Origin: Myxococcales bacterium
Lineage (GTDB): Bacteria > Myxococcota_A > Polyangia > Nannocystales > Nannocystaceae
NCBI GenBank assembly: GCA_014240065.1
Contig: JAAZXR010000011.1
Span: 1 to 64,000 of the forward strand
Direction of reading: 5' to 3'
Length of the DNA: 64,000 nt
Shown: positions 35,662 to 45,900 of the stretch, in pieces
Numbering within the stretch: position 1 is the stretch's first letter
Layout: the number at the start of each line of letters is the position of its first letter
Position numbers and translations under genes: made by a program
The notes under the pieces: generated by a model
Databases searched by the model: none
The model's input: the letters and a program-made list of their open reading frames with translations, nothing else
Told to the model about the DNA's origin: nothing

Positions 35662-37380
35662 GTGTTTGAGACCATTTCAAAGGGCTTTCGCGCGGCGAAG
35701 GAGCGCCTCACTGGCACGGGGAAGCTCACCGAAGACGTCATCGACGAGGCGCTCAAAGATGTACGGCTGAGCCTGCTCGAAGCCGACGTCGAGTTTCGAG
35801 TCGTTAAAAAGTTCCTACGAAACGTAAAGACCGAAGCGCTCGGCGAGGAGGTCGCCCTCCGGACAACGACGAACGACGGCCAAATTCGCGTCCGCCCCGA
35901 GGACCACTTCGTCCAGATTTGCAACGACGCCCTCGTCGACCTGATGGGGCCCGTGGACACCTCGTTGGCGACGGCCTCCAAGGGGATCACCGGGGTCATG
36001 ATGGTGGGCCTGCAAGGATCGGGAAAGACGACCTCGACCGGCAAGCTCGCGCGACACCTCCAACAAGAGGGACACAAGGTGATGCTGGTCGCCGCCGATG
36101 TCTACCGACCCGCCGCGATCAATCAGCTGCAAGTCCTCGGTCGTCAGCTCGACATCCCCGTCTTCGCCCGCCCCGGCGGAAACCCTGTGGAGATCTGTCG
36201 TGACGCGACCATCGAAGCCGCCAACAAGGGCGCCGACTTCGTCATCTACGATACGGCGGGTCGCCTCACGGTCGACGACGCGCTCATGACCGAGCTGGCC
36301 GACATCAAGGCCTCCGTAAACCCCGCCAATATTCTGTTGGTCATCGACGCGATGATCGGACAGGACGCGGTCACCACCGCCCGCGCCTTCGACGAGAAGA
36401 TCGACGTCTCCGGCGTCATCTTGACCAAGCTCGACGGTGACGCGCGCGGCGGCGCAGCCCTCTCCATCAAGGCCGCGACCGGCAAGCCTATCAAGTTTCT
36501 CGGCATGGGCGAGGGCCTCGACAAGCTCGAGGAGTTTCGACCGGAGGGGCTGGCCTCCCGCATCTTGGGCATGGGCGACATCGTCGGTCTGATGCAAGAC
36601 TTCCAGGGGGCGGTCGACGAAGAGCAGGCGACCAAAGACGCGGAGAAGATGCTCGGGGGCAAATTCTCCATGGACGACTTCTTGTCGCAGATCCGCACGC
36701 TGCAGTCCATGGGCTCCATGCGGGAGCTCATGGACAAGATGCCGCTCGGGCAGATGTTCGGCGGAGAGCTCCCACAAGAGGTGCTCGACCAAGCGGCGGA
36801 CGACAACGAGCTCCGCCGGATCGAGTCCATGATTCAATCCATGACGCGCAAGGAGAAGGACGACCCAGAGCTGTTCCTCTCGGCCGAGCACCGTAAGAAA
36901 CAAAAGGCCCACGAGAAACTCTCTCGTCGAAAACGGCGGGCCCCAAAGATGCCGGACGCGGGCAAGGAGCTCGGCGAAGAGGCCTTCATCGGGAGCCGGG
37001 TGGAGCGCGTCGCGCGGGGCAGCGGCAACGACACAGACTCCGTCCGCGGACTCATCTCACGCTTCATCATGATGCGAGACATGTTCGGCGTGCTCGGCGA
37101 TCTCATGGGGACATCATCGGGTGGCCTCATGAGCAAGCTCCCCGGCATGGGCAAGCTCAAACAGCTCAACGCCGCGCGCAAGCTCGCGCGGGATCCCGAG
37201 GCGCTGCAGGCGATGATGGGCGGTCAGATGCCCGCGGGCGGGGTCCCGGGGATGGACGCTCTCGCCGGTCTCGGGGGCATGGGCGCCGCTCCGCCGGCGA
37301 TGACAAGGAAGCAAGCGACGCAGAAAAAAAGCAAGCGCAAGACCGCGAAGAATGCTCGCAAGAAGAACCGGCGGAAGTAG
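35662..37380 (+). CDS. ffh: Signal recognition particle protein Ffh
   Basis: GTPase that targets nascent membrane proteins to FtsY and the translocon together with SRP RNA. The N domain has LTEDVIDEALKDVRLSLLEADV; the G domain shows G1 GLQGSGKTTS (~115), VAADVYRPAA, G3 DTAGR (~196), G4 TKLDGDARGG (~254) and G5 FLGMGE. The Met-rich M domain carries the RNA-binding RVERVARGSG motif. GTG at 35662 is the start. At 572 residues it is longer than most Ffh (about 450); the excess is a charged insert in the M domain and a strongly basic tail (KKSKRKTAKNARKKNRRK). No SRP RNA was found in the window. Confidence 0.97.
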   Translation: MFETISKGFRAAKERLTGTGKLTEDVIDEALKDVRLSLLEADVEFRVVKKFLRNVKTEALGEEVALRTTTNDGQIRVRPEDHFVQICNDALVDLMGPVDTSLATASKGITGVMMVGLQGSGKTTSTGKLARHLQQEGHKVMLVAADVYRPAAINQLQVLGRQLDIPVFARPGGNPVEICRDATIEAANKGADFVIYDTAGRLTVDDALMTELADIKASVNPANILLVIDAMIGQDAVTTARAFDEKIDVSGVILTKLDGDARGGAALSIKAATGKPIKFLGMGEGLDKLEEFRPEGLASRILGMGDIVGLMQDFQGAVDEEQATKDAEKMLGGKFSMDDFLSQIRTLQSMGSMRELMDKMPLGQMFGGELPQEVLDQAADDNELRRIESMIQSMTRKEKDDPELFLSAEHRKKQKAHEKLSRRKRRAPKMPDAGKELGEEAFIGSRVERVARGSGNDTDSVRGLISRFIMMRDMFGVLGDLMGTSSGGLMSKLPGMGKLKQLNAARKLARDPEALQAMMGGQMPAGGVPGMDALAGLGGMGAAPPAMTRKQATQKKSKRKTAKNARKKNRRK

Positions 37381-37394
37381 GAGTCCAGCCTCGT

Positions 37395-39128
37395 ATGCCC
37401 CCGCAGTTCGCCTCTCTCGTCGACCACCTCGCGTGGCGCGCAGAGGCTCACCCCTCGCGCCCGCTCTACACGTTTCTCCCCGATGGTGAGACGGAGGAGG
37501 CGACCCTCACCTTCCAAGACGTCGACGTGGCGGCGCGGCGGCTCGCGGCCCACTTGCAGACCTTCGCCGAGGTCGGTGACCGCGCCTTGCTGCTCTTCGC
37601 CCCCTCGCTCGACTACCCTGTCGCGTTCCTCGCGTGCCTCTACGCGGGCGTCGTGGCCGTGCCTGCCTATCCTCCAGAGCCTGGACGACCTGGACCCGCG
37701 ATGGCGCGGATCGACACCATCATCCCGGAGGCAGAGGCGCACATCATCCTGACCACGTCTCGGACGTGCCCTCAAGCGGTCCTCGCAGGCGAGCGGAGCC
37801 CGTACGACATGGACGACATTCATATCGTGCCCACCGATGAGATCGCGCTGCCACCTCCCGACGCGTATCGGCGCCCCGCGAACCTAGAGGACCGCCTGGC
37901 CTTCCTTCAGTACACGAGCGGTTCGACCGGCGCGCCCAAGGGCGTCATGGTCTCGCACCGCAACCTCATGGCTCACCAACGGCTCTCGCACCTCGTCTTC
38001 AACCGAGAAGAGGAGAGCACCACTGTGAGCTGGCTGCCCCTGTACCACGACATGGGGCTCATCGGCGCGCTCCTGTATCCGCTCTACGTCGGCGGCAGGC
38101 TGGTGCTCATGCCACCCGCCGCGTTCATCCGTCGCCCCATGCGATGGTTGGAGGCGATCCATAAATATCGCGCCGGCGTCAGCACCGCGCCCGACTTCGC
38201 ATATCAGATGTGCATGGAGCGAGCACGCGACGAGGAGATCGCGGCGCTCGACCTCTCTTGCTGGGAGCTGACCGTGTGTGGGGCGGAGCCATTGAAACCC
38301 AAAACCCTCGACGATTTCTGCCGCCGTTTCGAACGCACTGGATTCTCTCGAGAGGCTTTCTTGCCCTGCCACGGGATGGCAGAGGCGACCTTGATGGTGA
38401 CAGGTGGAGCGCATGATCGCGTCCCCCCGATCCGGTGGTTCTCCGACAAGTCCCTCCGACGCCGTGCGGCGGCCGTCTGCGAGCCCGAGACCCCGGGGGC
38501 CCGACCGCACGTGTCGTGCGGACGCCCCACCGCAGAACACGACGTCTCTATCGTGGACCCAACGACGCGTTCCCCGCTCGACGACGGCGCGGTCGGAGAG
38601 ATTTGGTTCCGCGGACCGAGCGTGTGTGGAGGGTATTGGAACCGCCCCCAACTCAGCGAGGAGGCCTTCCAGGCGTTTCGAACCGACGGCGACGGTCCGT
38701 GGATGCGCACCGGAGACGTCGGCTTCATCGACGATGGTGAGCTGTTCGTGCTCGGTCGCCTGCATGATCTGTTGCGACGCGATGGCGAGTGGATCTATCC
38801 GCACCTCCATGAGTACGACCTCGAGATCGCAGAGCTGGTCAACGGACCGGTCGTCCTCGTCGCCGATCCGTCGAGCCCACCGACCGATCAGCGAATCGTC
38901 GCGATGGCTGAGGTCAGGAAATCGCGCGCCGCCGAGGGTGAGAGCATCGCCGACCAAATCCAGCGCGTCTTGAGCTCCACTCAGCTCACGGTGGACGACG
39001 TCATTTTGCTCCCGCCGCGCACGATCGGTCGCACCTCAAGTGGGAAGCTCCGGCGCTTCCGATGGGCGGCCGTGCTTGAGATGGACGACTTCGTCCCGCT
39101 GTACCGCAGCCAGCGGCGGCCCTCCTAG
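37395..39128 (+). CDS. Fatty acyl-AMP ligase (FAAL)
   Basis: A 577-residue adenylate-forming enzyme of the FAAL group that activates fatty acids as acyl-adenylates for transfer to an acyl carrier protein. Core motifs include LQYTSGSTGAPKGVMVSH (P-loop, ~171), SWLPLYHDMGLIGALLYPLY (the FAAL hallmark), CGAEPLKPKT, MAEATLMVTGG and the C-terminal hinge GRLHDLLRRDGEWIYPHL. ATG at 37395 lies 14 bases after ffh. No carrier protein, polyketide synthase or peptide synthetase is adjacent, so the partner is elsewhere. Its stop codon shares CTAG with the facing DUF3604 gene. Confidence 0.92.
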   Translation: MPPQFASLVDHLAWRAEAHPSRPLYTFLPDGETEEATLTFQDVDVAARRLAAHLQTFAEVGDRALLLFAPSLDYPVAFLACLYAGVVAVPAYPPEPGRPGPAMARIDTIIPEAEAHIILTTSRTCPQAVLAGERSPYDMDDIHIVPTDEIALPPPDAYRRPANLEDRLAFLQYTSGSTGAPKGVMVSHRNLMAHQRLSHLVFNREEESTTVSWLPLYHDMGLIGALLYPLYVGGRLVLMPPAAFIRRPMRWLEAIHKYRAGVSTAPDFAYQMCMERARDEEIAALDLSCWELTVCGAEPLKPKTLDDFCRRFERTGFSREAFLPCHGMAEATLMVTGGAHDRVPPIRWFSDKSLRRRAAAVCEPETPGARPHVSCGRPTAEHDVSIVDPTTRSPLDDGAVGEIWFRGPSVCGGYWNRPQLSEEAFQAFRTDGDGPWMRTGDVGFIDDGELFVLGRLHDLLRRDGEWIYPHLHEYDLEIAELVNGPVVLVADPSSPPTDQRIVAMAEVRKSRAAEGESIADQIQRVLSSTQLTVDDVILLPPRTIGRTSSGKLRRFRWAAVLEMDDFVPLYRSQRRPS

Positions 39129-41050
39129 ATCGCCGGCGTCGACCATACCGGGCTCGTCCACGCGCGCTCCCTGATCGCCCGCTCCACTTGAGGATCGTCG
39201 CAGACATCGGGGCGGTCGCCCTCCGGGATGCTCAGACAGTCGCGCCAACTCCAGCGACATACGGGCAACTCCAGCACCCTCGCGTAGTACCACGCGGGCC
39301 GCTCCGGGTCGTAGGCGTCATCAGTCCACACGGCACACAGCGAATCGCTCCCCTCCCCGATCGGAGCGCAGGTCAGTTCATCCACCGAGCCCGGCGCGTC
39401 TGTGATCGCCGCGTCAAACACCTCGACCCGCGCTCCGCCCTCATCATCCAGCCAGCCCTTAACGATCTGCACGCGCTCGAGTCCCCTGCCAGGTGCGACC
39501 GCGGTCCCAACATCGCGCTCCGCCTGCACCGCGATCTTCATGGAGCCCCCAGCCGCCGCCGCGATCTCAGCGCCCATGGGTACGCCGCTCGCGTCGCCGC
39601 GACTCACGAAATCGCCGGCGCTACAGAGATCATCAGGTACGTCCGCGCCGGCGAATAATCGAACCCCGATGCGAGGGCCGCTCGTGCCGTACACCTCGCG
39701 ACGCTGCATCGCGTCGAAGAGCGGGCCGCGGCTGTTCTCCTCGGCCCACACGGCGATCAACCCGCCCGGGCTGTTTCGTGGGCCGCTCGGGACCGCGGCG
39801 ACCAGGCGACCCGCTGCGTCAATTTCCCGCGATCCAAAATGTCCTACGTAGTCGTCTTCCTCCACGCGGCCGGCCGTCGCGTTGTGAGTGTCCGTCGCCG
39901 CCACGACCCCGATACGAAACGGGTTGAAACCAAGCAGCGTCCACTGCTGCAGCCCCGCGTTCAAGATGCCACGCAAGAAGTCTCTCCGCGACACGCAGCC
40001 CTGGCCGATGATCCCGTTGAGCCCCGTCCCCTCGCCACAATCGTCAAATGGGACCTTCCGGAGCTTCTCGAAGTCACAAAACTCGTCCGGAGGCGCGTCC
40101 AACGTGTCAAATCCGTTGGAACACTCCGCGTCACCCTTGTGTTGAAAGACCTCCAGCAGCGGCTCATTTCGGGCGCGCAGCGTGGCTCGTTCGGTCGCCT
40201 CCTCGTCGCTCGTCGTCTCCGGGATGAAGAGGTTCCCGTTGGACCAGTTCGTATTGTGAGGGATGCTCAGAAAGTCGCAGCCGTCGATCCCTGCCCTGCA
40301 CGCGGTTTCAAGCCCGCCGAGCAGCTGCGTCACCGTGGGCGCCTCAAAGTGTGAGAGCGGGATCTCTGGGACGCGCTCGGATCGGAAGATCAGATTACGG
40401 TGAAGGTTCGCGAGGCTCGCGGTGCCCGACCACTCGTAGGCCACGAAACTCGTGAACTCGCACACCTCCGACCGATCGTAGAATTGTTCGTTGATGTCTT
40501 GGAGCTGGCTCCAGACATCCGACGCGAGCGCGTCGCAATCCTCCGCGCCCTCTCCACAGATGTCACTGAAACGTACCGGCGCCGTCGCACCCAGCGCGAT
40601 GCCCCATGGGACCAGGGCGTCCGGTCCGCCCAGGCGGAACGCCACGCAGGTCTCTGAATTGTACGCGATGGAATCCGGATCTTGGCAGGCTTGCACCTCA
40701 GCCAAAAATTCTGCGTGTTCTGTCACCGCCGCGAAATCCAACGGTCTCGGGTTGGTCACGGTGGTAGTGCCAGCGCCGTTCGCGTCCAGCGGCGGCAGCG
40801 AGACCTCGCCCCCCTGCGCATATCGGTAGGCGTCAACAGGGCCCAGACGGACGTCCGAGTTCCACGCGTCGAAAGACCAGCCGGTGTGCACATGCAGATC
40901 ACCGAAATAGAGGTTCCGCTGTTCGTTGTAGTCGAGGCAAGGAGTCCGATCCTCCACCCACGGCGGCTGCGCAGGCGCGCCTCCGCACTGGGCCAAGCCA
41001 GCCGCTGCGATGCAAACCACGACGCCGCGTTTGCTCACCACGCCCCTCAT
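39125..41050 (-). CDS. DUF3604 (PHP-like) lipoprotein
   Basis: A 641-residue exported protein (lipobox AGLAQC). The DUF3604 family resembles PHP metal-dependent phosphoesterases: YFGDLHVHTGWSFDA (~50-62), LDFAAVTEHAEFL (~105), IPHNTNWSNGN and AATDTHNATAG provide several His and Asp likely to bind metals. The function of the family is not established. ATG at 41050 overlaps the parvulin gene stop as ATGA. In other proteobacteria DUF3604 and PpiC genes often travel together, in line with the coupling here. The TAG stops of this gene and the FAAL gene use the same CTAG. Confidence 0.88.
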   Translation of the reverse strand: MRGVVSKRGVVVCIAAAGLAQCGGAPAQPPWVEDRTPCLDYNEQRNLYFGDLHVHTGWSFDAWNSDVRLGPVDAYRYAQGGEVSLPPLDANGAGTTTVTNPRPLDFAAVTEHAEFLAEVQACQDPDSIAYNSETCVAFRLGGPDALVPWGIALGATAPVRFSDICGEGAEDCDALASDVWSQLQDINEQFYDRSEVCEFTSFVAYEWSGTASLANLHRNLIFRSERVPEIPLSHFEAPTVTQLLGGLETACRAGIDGCDFLSIPHNTNWSNGNLFIPETTSDEEATERATLRARNEPLLEVFQHKGDAECSNGFDTLDAPPDEFCDFEKLRKVPFDDCGEGTGLNGIIGQGCVSRRDFLRGILNAGLQQWTLLGFNPFRIGVVAATDTHNATAGRVEEDDYVGHFGSREIDAAGRLVAAVPSGPRNSPGGLIAVWAEENSRGPLFDAMQRREVYGTSGPRIGVRLFAGADVPDDLCSAGDFVSRGDASGVPMGAEIAAAAGGSMKIAVQAERDVGTAVAPGRGLERVQIVKGWLDDEGGARVEVFDAAITDAPGSVDELTCAPIGEGSDSLCAVWTDDAYDPERPAWYYARVLELPVCRWSWRDCLSIPEGDRPDVCDDPQVERAIRERAWTSPVWSTPAI

Positions 41051-41886
41051 CGCGCCACCTCTACGTCATACGCCGCCCGCAGCCTCTCTAGGTTTCGCCT
41101 TCTCATGGATTCCCGTCGCTCCGCCGCTCTCAACTCTCGCACCTGCCCCCGCACCTGGTCAAACGCGGTGGAACCAGCCGGGACGATCCTATCCACCCTC
41201 ACCAGCATCCAACCATGAGCACCGCGCGCCGCGGTCCACGAGCCCGGCCCGACGGAAAAGACCACCCGCGCGACCTCCTCGCCGAATCGGCGCGCCGTCT
41301 CCGCCTCGTTCATCCCCCGCTGCGCCCGCGAATGTGCCGATGGCTTGCCCGCGAAGTCGACGACCGAGTCATCTGCCTCTATGCCCAGCTCATTGGCCCG
41401 CGCCTCCAGCAGGCTCAGCTCAGCGCCCCCGACCTCCCCCAGCTGCATCTGGCTAAAACTGCGCTGCTCCGGGACCGAGAACGACTCCACGTTCGCGTCG
41501 TACCATGATCGCAGCACCTGCTCCGAGACGTCGTGAACACCCGACGACTGCTCAAGCACCATCTCCATCTTCTGGATGAGACGCCGGCGCACGATGGGAT
41601 CCCGGCGATCGAGGCCGAGACGAAGGGCCTCGCGATACAGCACCTCGCCGTCGACCATGCTCTCGATGGCGCCGTCAACTTCCTCCGGGCTCGGCGCCCG
41701 CTTGAGCGTCGCCGCGAGCCGCGCCCGCGTCGACTCCACGGCGCCCTCGTCGATCGAGATCTGCGTCATGGTTGGCGAGCGCGCGAAGACGCCGCCCGCC
41801 ATGACGACAGCGGCCACCAAAAAAAATACAGCCACCGGCTCTCGGCACACCCTCGAGGCGCCCGCCCCGATCACGGAGACTCTCAC
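41047..41886 (-). CDS. PpiC/parvulin-type peptidylprolyl isomerase
   Basis: A 279-residue envelope protein with a single N-terminal membrane anchor (VAVFFLVAAVVMAGGVFA). A SurA/PrsA-like N-terminal region (SPEEVDGAIESMVDGEVLYREALRLG) precedes a divergent parvulin domain (GEEVARVVFSVGPGSW, HGWMLVRVDRIVP). GTG at 41886 overlaps the AI-2E gene stop (GTGA), with a GGGGGAGG site ten bases ahead; the frame continues upstream but overlaps that gene. It probably helps fold the DUF3604 protein, whose gene overlaps its stop codon. Confidence 0.82.
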   Translation of the reverse strand: MRVSVIGAGASRVCREPVAVFFLVAAVVMAGGVFARSPTMTQISIDEGAVESTRARLAATLKRAPSPEEVDGAIESMVDGEVLYREALRLGLDRRDPIVRRRLIQKMEMVLEQSSGVHDVSEQVLRSWYDANVESFSVPEQRSFSQMQLGEVGGAELSLLEARANELGIEADDSVVDFAGKPSAHSRAQRGMNEAETARRFGEEVARVVFSVGPGSWTAARGAHGWMLVRVDRIVPAGSTAFDQVRGQVRELRAAERRESMRRRNLERLRAAYDVEVAR

Positions 41887-42956
41887 CGGGACGCAGCCTC
41901 CCCCTCGTCGGTGGACCCCTGCTGCAGCTGCCGGAGCTCTCTTCCGGATCCGAGCAGCACGGCGATCCAGCGAGTCTCCTCGTCGTGACTCAGGAGGATT
42001 TTCACCAACATGGTCAGCGGGACCGCGAGCAGCATGCCCACCGGTCCCCAGATCCACCCCCAAAACAGTAACGACAAAAACACCACGAGCGCTGAGATGC
42101 CGAAGGAGCGACCCATCCATCGCGGCTCGAGCACCGTCCCGAGCAGTCCGTTTAGGAGGAGGAAACAGACGAGGAGCGCGAGGGCGGTCGTCCCATCAAA
42201 TTGAATCCAGCCCAGCAACACCGGAGGGATCGAGGCGACGAGCGATCCGATCTGCGGCACGTAGTTGAGTAAGAACGCGACCAGCGCCCACAAGAACGCG
42301 TACTCCACCTTGAACGCGAGCAAGATGATCCACGCGCCGAGTCCAGTCAATATGCTGACCATCGTCTTCACCCACAGGTAGCGATGGATGTCACCGATGA
42401 TGGACCCCCCGCTCAAGGAGACGTCGGCGGCGATTCCGAAGGCGAGCCGCAGCTTGCGTGGCAGCCCCGCAGCTTCTGCCAACATAAATCCAAGCGTCAC
42501 GATGACGAAAAAAATCTCCGACACAAGCGCGCCCAACGCAGCGAGCGTCCCCCCGACGAGCTCCATGAGCACCTTGGTGTCAAACTCTTCGATGATATCT
42601 GCGCCTCGTACCTCGACACCTGCGCTCTCCAGGATGAGGCTGAACGCGGCCATCTTCGCCTTCAGATTCTGCTCAAACTCGGGAATCCTGCGGCTAAAAT
42701 CGGCCACCGAGTCACCGAGAAAATATCCGATCCCTCCCGCGACACCGAGCACGAGCGCCAGCACGAGGAGGATGGAGAGGGGTCGTGGGACGCGGCGCAC
42801 CACGAACCACTGGAGCAGCGGGGAGACGAGCGTCGCGATGAACGTCGCCAGGATGACCGGCACGAGGATGTCGGACGCGACCTTCGCCCCCGCGACGACG
42901 ATGACAAACGACGCGATCGCGAGGAGACTCCCGGAGGTGCTGGTTTTCTTCGACAC
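41883..42956 (-). CDS. AI-2E family transporter
   Basis: A 357-residue inner-membrane protein of the AI-2E (PerM/TqsA) family with about eight transmembrane segments; characteristic parts are ILVPVILATFIATLVSPLLQ, FLLNYVPQIGSLVASIPPVL and GPVGMLLAVPLTMLVKI. GTG at 42956 follows the VWA gene stop by 13 bases; the in-frame start at 43046 would overlap that gene. Family members export quorum signals or act as Na+/H+ antiporters; the substrate here is not known. The next gene overlaps its stop, so it belongs to the four-gene operon. Confidence 0.9.
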   Translation of the reverse strand: MSKKTSTSGSLLAIASFVIVVAGAKVASDILVPVILATFIATLVSPLLQWFVVRRVPRPLSILLVLALVLGVAGGIGYFLGDSVADFSRRIPEFEQNLKAKMAAFSLILESAGVEVRGADIIEEFDTKVLMELVGGTLAALGALVSEIFFVIVTLGFMLAEAAGLPRKLRLAFGIAADVSLSGGSIIGDIHRYLWVKTMVSILTGLGAWIILLAFKVEYAFLWALVAFLLNYVPQIGSLVASIPPVLLGWIQFDGTTALALLVCFLLLNGLLGTVLEPRWMGRSFGISALVVFLSLLFWGWIWGPVGMLLAVPLTMLVKILLSHDEETRWIAVLLGSGRELRQLQQGSTDEGEAASR

Positions 42957-42969
42957 CGCCTGCAGTCTA

Positions 42970-45900
42970 TCAGCGTTTGGCGACCTCCGGCCCTCGCGTC
43001 CGCGATCGGTGTCCCCTCGCGGGCGCGCGAGCGAGTCCGAGCTCACCGAGGTTCACGCTGCTCCGTGCGCGAGTCACAAGGAATGGCCGCTGCTCGACGC
43101 GCAGGCCGACGACGGGATCAAACGACAGGATGTCCACGGCGCCCGTCGCTACCCCCAGCGGTCCGACGTCGTGTATCTCCACCGAGATCTCATACGGCGC
43201 GGCGTTGGCCCCGGCTGGGAGGACGAACGCCTCGTAGGGGAACGCCCCGCTCGCGTCCTCCGTCAGCGCCCCCCCGCTCGGGAGCGCCTTGCGCCGATAG
43301 TAGGCGTGGTTCCCCCGCGCGTCGCGAAGATGCAGGTCCATGTCGGTGCTCGCCGCGTCCCAACCGAGCGCGACGAGCACAGTGCGCTCACGTGGCAACG
43401 CGACGCCCACTCGGCGGCTCAGGGTCGCGATCGCTTCAGCGTCCTCAGGTCGCGAGAGCCTCCACCCCGCGAGGACCATGCCGAGCTCCGCCCGGAGCGA
43501 GGAGCGCGCGCCCTCGCCTCTCGCTTCCACGTTGAGAGGCTCCGCGCCTTCGACCAATCCCGCGAGCAGCGTCGCGGCGTCCTCGTAGTGTCCCCTGGCT
43601 AGGGCGTCGACAGCGAGCGCTCGCGCGCTGGTCGGGTGCATGGGTCGCAGCCTCTCCGCGCGCTGCAGCGCGTCATGAGACAGCCGGTCCGCGGCCGTTC
43701 CAAGCCGCACCAAACTGCGCGCCGCGAACCTCCGCACGTCATCGCGGTGCGGATAGAGGTCGATCAACGAGCCGAAGGCCCGCCCGGCGCGCCCGTAATT
43801 GCCTGTCCGTTCTTCGACGACTGCGACCGCGAGGATGCTCAACAGATTGGCGGGTTCGTTCCGCATCCACGCGTCCGCCACGCTGGAGGAGGTCTGCTCA
43901 TCTCCCCATCCTAGGAGCGAGATGACCGTCGAGAACGTACCTCGGTGGGCTTGGCTACCCTCGCCAAGAAACCCCGCTCGAACTTCGACAACGGGCCGCT
44001 GGGCCTGAGAATCCCCCCCAACCCCCGCCGGCACTGGCACCTCGTCTACGGGTCGATGTCCCCTCTCCGTGGGCTCTGTTTGAGCTTGCTCCGTCCGGGC
44101 TCGCTCCTCCTTCGCTGCCTGCGCCGGCCCACTCTCCCGGGCGCGCACGCCGGTAGTTCGATCTAAGATTTCACTCGGACCCCGTCGAGATGCCTTCTCT
44201 CGCCAGGACACCGCTCGCGCGAGCGATTCTCGATCTCCGCGCAGGTGAGTCTGCGCCCAGGTGCTCCGCTGCAACACCCCGCGCGGGACCGGCGCCACGA
44301 CGCCCTCTGGACGAACCGCCCCTTCGCTCCCCGTCGCCTGCGCCGGGCGCGGAGCGAAGGATACGTCGGTCCATCCATTAAACAAGCCGCGCCGCGCCGC
44401 CTCCGCCGCGATCTTCTTAAACATTTCGGCCATGCCGCCGCGCCCCGAGTCGGCGATTTGCGACCGGCGCTGTTCAAACGCCAACACCCGCCCGTAGGTC
44501 GAGAGTCCAGCGGCGCCACGGCGGCGCAGGGGGATCTGAGCGGTCCTTCGAATCCCCTCGACGACCTCGTGGGCCTCAAGGATGATCTCATCTCCCGCGA
44601 CACGGAGCGCCGCGACCATGACCTCATCGCCAGCTTGGACCCGGGCGACCGCGCTCGGATAAATATCGGGCGTATTGGGGCTTGAGATGAGGACGTGACC
44701 CACGGTCCGCAGCAGCCGCGCTGCCGCTCGCTGCGGGGGCTCCTCGCGTGAGAGCAGCACGCCTGGTCGTGGCGGTTGGTCGACCAGGGTGCCGAGCAAC
44801 GAAGTATTTGAGTGCGACGACGCCGCGAAGGCATCCAGCCGCCGAAGGCCCCGGGATTCCAGCGCGCGCACCAGCCCCCCGAGATATTCCGGCGAGCTTC
44901 CACCCGCGGTCACAACGCCGTCGGAGACCAGCAGCAGCCGATCAAAGGACTCCGGGCCGTGGCTGCCAAGAAACCGGAGCCCCCCCTCCAAGTTTGTCGC
45001 GCCGAGTGGACCCCGCCGCAGCAGCGTCTCCAGGACTTCATCACCATACTGCCGAAGATCACCCCGAAAGATCGTCTTCGCGGTCTGGTCAAACGCCACG
45101 ACCCACAGCCCGAGGTCCGGCGAGGTGCGCGCCCGCAGGGTCCCGAGTACGCCGTGAAGGTGTCGAATATTTCGTTCAAATGAGGCAGACTGCGAGGCGC
45201 TCGTGTCCACGAGGATCGCCAGCGTCTTGGGCTCCTCGGCGTGATCGTGTCCCACCGGCATGAAGCGCACCATCGAGAGCCGCTCGTCGGCGACGCCGAC
45301 CTCCTCGGGCTCGTGGTCCTCCCACATCATCGGCGGTCCGCTCGCGTTGACCCCATCCCACGTCCACGTGGGGCGCGGCGGGCCGCTTCGCAGACTCGGA
45401 TCAGCGCCGTCGCTCCACGTTCGAACGCTCATCGCGCGCGCCGGAGGATCACACAACGCCGACGACGACCACCACGACGGCGGCCCCGATCGCAGCGCCG
45501 AGAGCTCTCCTCGGACCTTGACAGTGGCGCCCTCGGCGACTCGGTGGAGGCGCAGCTTGACGCCATCCTCCGTTTGTTTGGCTCGATATGCCGGCTGCAG
45601 ATCGTTCGGTCCGCGCGGGGCGGCCGCGTCCGCCTCGCGAGGCGTCGCGCCGGCGTCATGCCAGCGCACGCCGTCAAAGACAGAGAGGCTGACCAACAGC
45701 GAGGAGGGAGGCGGCTTCAGCGCGAACTCCACGTCAGTCACGCCGCGGTCGCGATGCAGAATCTCCGCCTCAAATCGAGTAGTGAGGATCGGATCCTCCT
45801 CGAAGAAGTCCACGACCACGCGATCGAGGGGCACGCGAGCTCCTCCGGAGAACGTCAGCGCGAACATCGGCCGCTGCTGGTCCGCAGCTTCAATTTCAAC

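Noticed and set aside
35815-36912. A 365-residue minus-strand frame
   Set aside because: Antisense to ffh, whose GTPase motifs are complete.
42384-43602. Two long plus-strand frames (383 and 404 residues)
   Set aside because: They lie opposite the AI-2E transporter and the VWA-DUF2135 gene, both well supported by domains.
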